Assembly: GCA_023438785.1 (NCBI GenBank)
Contig: JAEXQJ010000391.1
Location: forward strand, 1 to 5,986
Direction of reading: 5' to 3'
Source of the DNA: Pseudomonadota bacterium
GTDB taxonomy: Bacteria > Myxococcota_A > Polyangia > Fen-1088
DNA length: 5,986 bases
Each line of letters opens with the position of its first letter. Positions within the stretch are counted from its first letter, which is position 1. Both the position numbers and the translations under genes were made by a program. This document shows positions 1-4,627 of the stretch, one piece after another. The notes under the pieces are model-generated. The model was not told the DNA's origin. It worked only from the letters and a program-made list of their open reading frames with translations, and did not search any database.

Positions 1-362
1 GCGTGGGTGGACGCGGCGGAGGCGGCAGCGGGGGCACAGGGGGCGGCGCCACGGGTGGAAACGGCGGCAAGTCCGTGTCCGGCGATGGCGGCATGGGCGG
101 TGGCGCGAGCCCGGGCGGCGCGTCCGGCTCCGGCGGAAACCACACGTCGTCAGCGACATCCTCGCAGACAGGGACCTCGGTCAGCACATCAGGAGCTGGT
201 GGTAGCAGTCCGACGGCTGGCGCCTCGGGGCACGCGGACACCTCGGACTCGGGCGCGGGCTGCGATTGCTCGACCCACCGTGGCGGCGGCTCCTCCGTGT
301 TCGGGGTGTTGCTCGCCGCCCTGGCCTTACTGGGACTGAGACGCGGCAAGCGCCATCGCTGA
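1..362 (+). CDS. Glycine-rich MYXO-CTERM surface protein, C-terminal fragment
   Basis: This is the 3' end of a gene that starts upstream of the window; the frame is open to the left edge, and the first whole codon is at position 3, so the GTG there need not be the start. The visible ~119 residues begin with a Gly/Ser/Thr-rich stretch (about residues 1-45), continue as a Ser/Thr/Gly/Ala linker, and end in a MYXO-CTERM tail. That tail has a CDC motif at residues 87-89, a Gly/Ser spacer, one hydrophobic segment (VFGVLLAALALLGL) and a basic end (RRGKRHR). In myxobacteria this tail is known to direct exported proteins to the cell surface through cysteine modification and cleavage by a myxosortase-type intramembrane protease. 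The part that would define function lies outside the window. The stop is 31 bp before the glucanase start, so co-transcription is possible. Confidence 0.8.
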   Translation, partial: VGGRGGGGSGGTGGGATGGNGGKSVSGDGGMGGGASPGGASGSGGNHTSSATSSQTGTSVSTSGAGGSSPTAGASGHADTSDSGAGCDCSTHRGGGSSVFGVLLAALALLGLRRGKRHR

Positions 363-379
363 ACCTCGGTCGATTCGTC

Positions 380-386
380 AAAGGAG
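380..386 (+). promoter_or_regulatory. Ribosome binding site of the GH16 glucanase
   Basis: AAAGGAG lies 7 nt before the ATG at 394. It is the clearest Shine-Dalgarno match of the window next to a real gene, and it fixes that start over later in-frame ATGs. The 31-bp gap to the preceding stop leaves little room for a separate promoter, so any promoter for this gene would have to lie inside the upstream gene. Confidence 0.75.
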
Positions 387-393
387 TCCTCTC

Positions 394-1401
394 ATGTGGC
401 CACGCCTTCCCGTTCACTTCTCCTTGGTCGTCGCGCTGGGCTGTCCGGCGCTCCTGGCCGCCAGCCCCGCCGAAGCCAAATCGTACAAAGGTGCGGAGGT
501 CTACAGCCGCCAGACCGTCCTCTACGGGCGGATGGAAATGCGCATGCGGATGATCCGCGGCAGCGGCCTCTTGTCTACCTTCTTCACATACAAGGATGGC
601 TCGGAAAAGCCGGATGCGTTCTGGGAAGAGATTGACCTGGAGGTGTTCGGCAAGGACGACGCCAAGTCCTGGCAGTCCAACATCATCTCCGGCAATCCCA
701 AGTCCACGTCGGAAGAGGTTCATCCCATGGATGCCTCGCTGGCGGACGACTACCACACGTACACCGTTGAATGGACGCCCGATTATGTAGCGTGGTCGGT
801 GGACGGCGTGCTGGCTCGCAAGACCGAAGGCGACCAGTCGGCCGATCTGACCACCGCGGAGTCGCTTCGGTTCAACGTATGGTCCAGTGAGAGCGAGGCT
901 TGGGTGGGCGAATTCGACGAATCCGCATTGCCCGCATACCAATTCGTCAATTGGATCAAGTATTACCGCTACGAAAATGGCGAATTCGTATTGGATTGGA
1001 CCGACGATTTTGACAAATTCGACACTTCTCGTTGGGCAAAAGGCAATTGGACGTTTGACACCAACCGCGTGGATTTCGTTCCGGCCAATGCCATCGCCCA
1101 GGACGGCGCCCTGGTATTGGCCATCACGCGCGAGGGCGAAACCGGGTTCAAAGGGACCGTTCCGACGGATTCGCAGGGCGGCGCCGGCGTCGGCGCGCCC
1201 AGCCGGGACGCGGGCACGACGCCTGAGGATGCCGGCACGGCGCCCAAGGATACCGGCACGCAGCCGAACGACACGACCAAAGACAATTCTTCTTCGGGTG
1301 GGTGCACCTACGCCCCGCATGGAAGCGGCGGCTTGGGTCTCCTGTTGAGTGCGCTTGCCCTCGTCGGCCTCGCTCGGAGGCGACGGGCGAAGCAGGCTTA
1401 G
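394..1401 (+). CDS. Secreted GH16 beta-1,3-1,4-glucanase (lichenase), circularly permuted, MYXO-CTERM anchored
   Basis: Predicted endo-hydrolase of mixed-linkage beta-glucan (lichenase, EC 3.2.1.73), 335 aa. Residues 1-28 form a signal peptide with likely cleavage after AEA. The GH16 catalytic motif is at 77-87, WEEIDLEVFGK: by family knowledge E79 is the nucleophile, D81 the assisting residue and E83 the acid/base. Further family-like blocks are HTYTVEWTPDYVAWSVDG (121-138) and FNVWSSESEAWVGEFDES (160-177). The block WTDDFDKFDTSRWAKGNW (202-219), which sits at the N-terminus in Bacillus-type lichenases, here follows the catalytic half. This is the natural circular permutation known from the Fibrobacter succinogenes enzyme, whose sequence as I recall it matches closely throughout. 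After about residue 258 comes a linker with three DAGT/DTGT-type repeats, then a MYXO-CTERM tail from about 299 (Cys304, hydrophobic helix, ARRRRAKQA). A laminarinase or other GH16 activity is possible but less likely given the Fibrobacter match. Confidence 0.93.
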   Translation: MWPRLPVHFSLVVALGCPALLAASPAEAKSYKGAEVYSRQTVLYGRMEMRMRMIRGSGLLSTFFTYKDGSEKPDAFWEEIDLEVFGKDDAKSWQSNIISGNPKSTSEEVHPMDASLADDYHTYTVEWTPDYVAWSVDGVLARKTEGDQSADLTTAESLRFNVWSSESEAWVGEFDESALPAYQFVNWIKYYRYENGEFVLDWTDDFDKFDTSRWAKGNWTFDTNRVDFVPANAIAQDGALVLAITREGETGFKGTVPTDSQGGAGVGAPSRDAGTTPEDAGTAPKDTGTQPNDTTKDNSSSGGCTYAPHGSGGLGLLLSALALVGLARRRRAKQA

Positions 1402-1416
1402 CGGCTGCTCTCGAGA

Positions 1417-1492
1417 CTCGGCTGATTCTGACGGACCCGTCCAGACTGGAGACTCCGCCCGGAACCAGCCGAGGCCCGCTCTCGCGGCTTTT
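1417..1492 (+). terminator. Possible structured 3' element or terminator after the glucanase
   Basis: CTCGGCTG (1417-1424) is the exact inverse complement of CAGCCGAG (1466-1473). Inside that pair a second hairpin can form, TCTGACG (1427-1433) with CGTcCAGA (1438-1445, one bulged C). A GC-rich stretch and TTTT (1489-1492) follow. This lies within 100 bp of the glucanase stop, where a terminator is expected. The T run is short and the outer loop is long, so this is not a textbook Rho-independent terminator. Confidence 0.3.
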
Positions 1493-1865
1493 GGGGAACG
1501 AGGGCCGCCCCGTACCGGCCAGCACCTCACGCGCCCCGCGCTGGGCTGCTGAACCTTTGTCTCCATCCCGGCGGCCGCGCGGGATTCGGCGCAACCGTTA
1601 GGCCTAGCGTCAGGTGGAGAGCGCTCCGGGGTGGTCCCTTCGGCCTAGACCCGCGGTGAGAGCCGGACTGCGGCGTCTGGAGTGGGTTCGGCCCAGATGC
1701 AAGGAGGTGCGAAGCGCGGAACGCAGGCGGTATTCTTGGAATCATGACGCACCCGCGACCGCGGTCTGCTCCCGGGTGGAACGATTGCCGCGATCCGACA
1801 CTGCCCTTTCCGCGAGCCCTGGGCCCGCTTCGCCTACGAGATGCTCCGGCCTCAGGTGAGCCACT

Positions 1866-1894
1866 CTTCGGTCCAAAGACACTTAGGGTCGAAG
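1866..1894 (+). promoter_or_regulatory. Stem-loop before the sigma factor ribosome binding site
   Basis: CTTCGGTCC (1866-1874) can pair with GGGTCGAAG (1886-1894) to give a 9-bp stem with two G-U pairs and an 11-nt loop. The 3' foot ends 5 nt before GGAAAG (1899-1904), the likely ribosome binding site for the GTG at 1910. The position would allow control of sigma factor translation or mRNA stability. It could equally be chance in GC-rich DNA. An overlapping alternative pairing, CACTT (1880-1884) with AAGTG (1892-1896), is also possible. Confidence 0.3.
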
Positions 1895-1909
1895 TGATGG
1901 AAAGCCGAC

Positions 1910-2458
1910 GTGCGTAATCCCGAACAGTCGTCCGACGTACCTCTCCGGCTCATCCGGAACGACGAGCAGCGACAGACGCTCGATGAGGTCTACCGCCGCT
2001 ACTGCCGCTACGTGGCGGCGGTCATCCTTCGGCTCGACGGGCGCACGGACGAGGTGGACGATCTCGTGCAGGACGTCTTCGCCGAGGCAGCGGGCGGCAT
2101 CGCGCGTTTGCGTGATCCCGAGGCCATCAAGGGCTGGCTGGCGACGATCGCGGTGCGTACTGTCCGACGGCGGCTGCGTACGCGACGCTTCTGGCGCTTC
2201 TTCGGCTTGGACCGCGACGCGGGCGAGGTCGGACTTATCGATCCCGCGGCATCGCCGTTGGACCGGCTGCTTCTGCGCGCTGTGTACCGCGTGCTGGACG
2301 ACATGCCGACCGAGGATCGCCTGGCCTTCTCGCTGCACACGATCGAGGGGGAAACCATGGACGCGGTTGCGAAGCTCTGCGGCTGCTCCTTCGCAACGGC
2401 AAAGCGACGTGTGGCTCGCGCGCAGCGTCGGATCGAAGAAAGGCTGTCCGATGATTGA
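1910..2458 (+). CDS. ECF-family RNA polymerase sigma factor
   Basis: A 182-aa group 4 (extracytoplasmic function) sigma factor that would direct RNA polymerase to a specific promoter set. Sigma region 2 spans about residues 25-92: LDEVYRRY (24-31), the core-binding DDLVQDVF (50-57), and a region 2.3/2.4-like segment around EAIKGWLATIAVRTVRR (71-87). A basic/aromatic linker (RRFWRFF) follows, then region 4 at about 117-179, with VLDDMP (128-133) and a helix-turn-helix from 147 to 175 (AVAKLCGCSFATAKRRVARA). The usual region 4 Glu/Tyr-rich helix reads FSLHTIEGETMDAVA, a mild departure from the norm. GTG 1910 is preceded by GGAAAG (1899-1904), and an in-frame stop at 1895-1897 rules out earlier starts. 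Length is normal for the family. It overlaps the FecR gene by 8 nt (ATGATTGA), implying coupled expression with its likely regulator. Subgroup and target promoter are unknown. Confidence 0.92.
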   Translation: MRNPEQSSDVPLRLIRNDEQRQTLDEVYRRYCRYVAAVILRLDGRTDEVDDLVQDVFAEAAGGIARLRDPEAIKGWLATIAVRTVRRRLRTRRFWRFFGLDRDAGEVGLIDPAASPLDRLLLRAVYRVLDDMPTEDRLAFSLHTIEGETMDAVAKLCGCSFATAKRRVARAQRRIEERLSDD

Positions 2459-3641
2459 GAGTCAGGATCTGATGCGGCAGATCGCCAGCGCTGGGGCGCG
2501 GATGGATCCAGTGCTCTCCGATCGGGACGTGGAGCGGTTGGTCGCGGGCGGGCTTCGCCGACGCCGACGCCGACGAGCCGTGAGCATTCCTCTCGCGGCA
2601 GCGATGGCCGGCGGTTTTGCTCTGCTCCTGACGATCGCATTCCGTCGCGGCCCTGTCGTGCAGCCCGAGGTCGCGAAGGCACCGCCGTCGCAGTCCCAGT
2701 CGACCGAGCGCGTGCTGCGCCTGTCCGACGGGTCAACGGCGATGGCGCTCGATGCGGCGACCGAGATCGCCATCGATCACGACTCCGACCACTCCGCGGC
2801 GTTTTCGCTTTCCCGCGGCCGCGGGCGTTTCGACATCAAGCACAGACCGACGCGGACGTTGGTCGTGCAGGCTGGCGATGTCACCATCACGGTGCTGGGC
2901 ACCCTGTTTACCGTCGAGCGCGTTGCCGACCGTGTGGGGATCAGCGTCGAGAGAGGCACCGTTCGCGTGGACTGGGCCGTCGGCTCTGCACTTCTTCCAC
3001 AAGGCGCGAGCGGCTGGTACCCTCCGTTGGTCATGAGCGCCACGGGCTCCGCCACGTCACGCGAGCAGCGCATTCACCCCCCCGCTGCGCGTCCGACGAG
3101 GCCCGCGCCTGCACAGGACTCCTCGCGCGAAAGCGCACCCGTCCCCGTCGACACGGCGCGCGCCTCCGTCGAGACCAAACCTGTCCCTGTCGAGACCAAA
3201 CCCGTCCCTGTCGAGACCAAACCCGTCCCTGTCGAGACCAGACCCGTCCCTGTCGAGGAAGCAGAGGAGACGGCTGAGGCCTTGCTGGCCGCAGCCGATA
3301 ACGCGCGGCTGGCTGGGCGGCCGTTCGAGGCAGCAGAGATCCTTCGTGGAGTGCTCAGGAATCATCGCCATGACGCCCGCGCGCCATTGGCAGCGTTCAC
3401 CTTGGGCCGCATGCTGCTGATTGAAATGGGGCAACCGCTCGAAGCAGCCGCAGTGTTCGCCGAGGCGCGACGGCTGTCGCCCCACGGACCACTGGCGGAG
3501 GACGCCCTAGCGCGCGAAGTCGAAGCTCTGGCTCGGGCTTCAGCGCCGGGGCTGGCCAAAGCGCGGGCGCAAGAGTATCTGCGGGCCTACCCTGATGGCC
3601 GGCGCGCGGCTTACGTGCGCACGATTATCGGGACCAAGTGA
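2451..3641 (+). CDS. FecR-domain transmembrane sigma regulator with C-terminal TPR-like region
   Basis: A 396-aa single-pass inner-membrane protein, probably the anti-sigma/signal-transducing partner of the ECF factor. The start ATG 2451 overlaps the sigma gene end and has GAAAGG 7 nt upstream; the reading frame stays open further upstream, but that part overlaps the sigma gene and is a shadow. Layout: a short cytoplasmic segment (1-35), seven consecutive Arg (36-42, positive-inside), a membrane helix (about 43-64), and a periplasmic FecR-type domain (about 85-190, with LRLSDGSTAMAL, SRGRGRFDI, VTVLGTLFTVE-like and VERGTVRVDW blocks). Next come a Pro/Arg/Ser-rich linker, four VETKPVP/VETRPVP repeats (240-267), and a helical region (about 270-396) whose AAADNARLAGRPFEAAEIL, LGRMLLIEMGQPLEAA and QEYLRAYPDGRRAAYV segments look like TPR or YbgF-type repeats. 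No zinc-type anti-sigma motif (HxxxCxxC) is present. It ends in a 4-nt overlap with the next gene. That it binds the sigma factor is inferred from family and context. Confidence 0.85.
   Translation: MIESQDLMRQIASAGARMDPVLSDRDVERLVAGGLRRRRRRRAVSIPLAAAMAGGFALLLTIAFRRGPVVQPEVAKAPPSQSQSTERVLRLSDGSTAMALDAATEIAIDHDSDHSAAFSLSRGRGRFDIKHRPTRTLVVQAGDVTITVLGTLFTVERVADRVGISVERGTVRVDWAVGSALLPQGASGWYPPLVMSATGSATSREQRIHPPAARPTRPAPAQDSSRESAPVPVDTARASVETKPVPVETKPVPVETKPVPVETRPVPVEEAEETAEALLAAADNARLAGRPFEAAEILRGVLRNHRHDARAPLAAFTLGRMLLIEMGQPLEAAAVFAEARRLSPHGPLAEDALAREVEALARASAPGLAKARAQEYLRAYPDGRRAAYVRTIIGTK
3168..3251 (+). repeat. Four tandem 21-bp repeats in the FecR gene linker
   Basis: Four head-to-tail 21-bp units start at 3168, 3189, 3210 and 3231. 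Each encodes VETKPVP, except the last, which encodes VETRPVP. Units 2 and 3 appear identical; units 1 and 4 differ by single bases. A partial fifth unit (GTCGAGG) follows, and a degenerate related segment precedes the array. The unit length is a multiple of three, so copy-number change would lengthen or shorten the periplasmic linker without breaking the frame. Confidence 0.95.
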
Positions 3642-4627
3642 GGCCGCGGCTCGGTCTCTTTCTGGCCTTCGCCTGGACCACCGGTACGGCGCCGTCCGCG
3701 CACGCCGTCGAGCCTCAGACCTTCGCTGACGGGGCTTTCGCTCTCGAGATGAGAGACTGCCCCCGCGTGTCGCCCGCGAGCGTCCGCCGTATCCTCACCA
3801 TCGAGATTGGCGACCTCCTGCTGGGCGCAGACGACACCACGGCAGGCCACGATCGGCTGACTATCCGCTGTGCGGGCGAAGTCGCCTGGATCGGCGCGGC
3901 TGGACAGGCCGACAAGGCGCCAGTCGAACAAATCATGCGCCTGGACGACTTCCCTGGCGATGCCGCGCCTCGCGCGTTGGCCTTGGCCGGTCTCGAGCTG
4001 CTCGCGGCCATGAACGCGACGGTTCGTGCCCGCATGGCGGGTCGACAGAATGCGCCGCAGTTGGCAGCGTCGACGGCCGTGAACGAACCAGCCTCGCTGC
4101 CCGCCAAGGACACTCGCGAGTCGCACATCGGCTTGGCCGGGACCTGGCGAACCTTTCTGTCCACCCACGGCCCCTCCACCTGGGGGGGCCAGCTACAGGC
4201 CCGGTCCTCGCTCGGCCCGGTTTGGCAGGTGACGGCCGACATGGATGCGGTGGGCGGACGGACCCAGGTCCCCCATGTGGGCGAGACCAGCGCCTTCCTC
4301 CTGTCGTCCGCTGTTACGCTGGGCGTGTACGCGGCCGGCGAGCACCTGGTCGCCAGCCTGGGCGCGGGGGTCCGTTTTGGTGGCGCCCGCCTGTCAGGCA
4401 GCAGTACCAGCCCGGCTAACGTCACGGGCGCGACCGTGTGGCACCCGTGGGGGGGACCTGCGGCCATGCTCAGCGCATTTGCTCGCCTGCGCCAATTCAC
4501 CTTCACGCTGACCGCCGAGGCAGGACGGTCGCTCCTGCAGACAGACGGGCTAGCGAGCGGTGCCACGGTCATCGCGGTCGGTGGCACGTGGGTCGCGCTC
4601 TTTGTGGGTGGAGGCTTCAGACTGTGA
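3638..4627 (+). CDS. Exported protein with probable outer-membrane beta-barrel (third gene of sigma operon)
   Basis: A 329-aa protein I cannot assign to a named family. It starts at GTG 3638, inside the GTGA overlap with the FecR stop, with a weak GGGA 4 nt upstream. Residues 1-23 are a signal peptide (cleavage after AHA). The N-terminal mature part (about 24-140) has paired Cys41 and Cys78, a VRRILTIEIGD motif (49-59), LTIRCAG (74-80) and an AAPRALALAGLELLAAM helix. This arrangement is one I recall from many uncharacterised myxobacterial exported proteins. From about residue 160 the sequence alternates polar and hydrophobic residues in short Gly/Ser-bounded strands (HIGLAGTWRTFLST, WGGQLQARSSL, VWQVTADMDAVGG, SSAVTLGVYAAG, LVASLGAGVRFGG, FTFTLTAEAG, TWVALFVGGGFRL), as expected for a small outer-membrane barrel. 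The terminal residue is Leu rather than the usual Phe. Its place between the FecR and LamG genes suggests a role in passing a surface signal inward or in anchoring the lectin. Function unproven. Confidence 0.75.
   Translation: MRPRLGLFLAFAWTTGTAPSAHAVEPQTFADGAFALEMRDCPRVSPASVRRILTIEIGDLLLGADDTTAGHDRLTIRCAGEVAWIGAAGQADKAPVEQIMRLDDFPGDAAPRALALAGLELLAAMNATVRARMAGRQNAPQLAASTAVNEPASLPAKDTRESHIGLAGTWRTFLSTHGPSTWGGQLQARSSLGPVWQVTADMDAVGGRTQVPHVGETSAFLLSSAVTLGVYAAGEHLVASLGAGVRFGGARLSGSSTSPANVTGATVWHPWGGPAAMLSAFARLRQFTFTLTAEAGRSLLQTDGLASGATVIAVGGTWVALFVGGGFRL

Larger units (their letters stand above)
1402..1909 (+). other. Intergenic region without a convincing gene
   Basis: About 500 bp between the glucanase and the sigma factor gene. 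Several open frames cross it on both strands, but their translations are Arg/Pro/Ser-rich, have no recognisable domain and lack well-placed ribosome binding sites. It contains a possible structured 3' element (1417-1492), the palindromes TAGGCCTA (1599-1606) and GAGCGCTC (1619-1626), a perfect but orphan AAGGAGGTG (1701-1709), a 57-codon ORF (1744-1917) of doubtful status, and a hairpin (1866-1894) just before the sigma factor start. The sigma operon promoter should lie here; I could not identify a convincing -35/-10 pair. Confidence 0.6.

Noticed and set aside
5..55. G-quadruplex in the glycine-rich gene end
   Set aside because: The G runs at 5-7, 30-34, 39-43 and 53-55 leave one loop over 20 nt. 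The G-richness follows from glycine codons.
181..1566. A 461-codon minus-strand open frame across the glucanase
   Set aside because: It is antisense to a gene with a clear GH16 motif, signal peptide and RBS. Its translation has no domain, and its length is explained by high GC, which removes stop codons.
1778..1800. GGAAC at 1778-1782 as a -35 element of an autoregulated ECF promoter
   Set aside because: No matching -10 (CGTC, TCTGA or similar) occurs at 16-17 nt. The only similar element, TCCGA, is 11 nt away.
1983..2450. A long N-terminal extension of the FecR protein
   Set aside because: This stretch overlaps the sigma factor gene in another frame and reads as Arg/Ser/Cys-rich nonsense. 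ATG 2451 has a good RBS and the expected overlap.
3057..3485. A minus-strand frame with LDRDGFG-like repeats suggesting a calcium-binding protein
   Set aside because: The repeats are only the reverse reading of the VETKPVP array; no signal peptide or RBS supports a gene.
4438..4623. A 62-residue N-terminal extension of the LamG protein
   Set aside because: It lies in the barrel gene in another frame. GTG 4624 gives an immediate lipoprotein signal with lipobox and has GGTGGAGG upstream.
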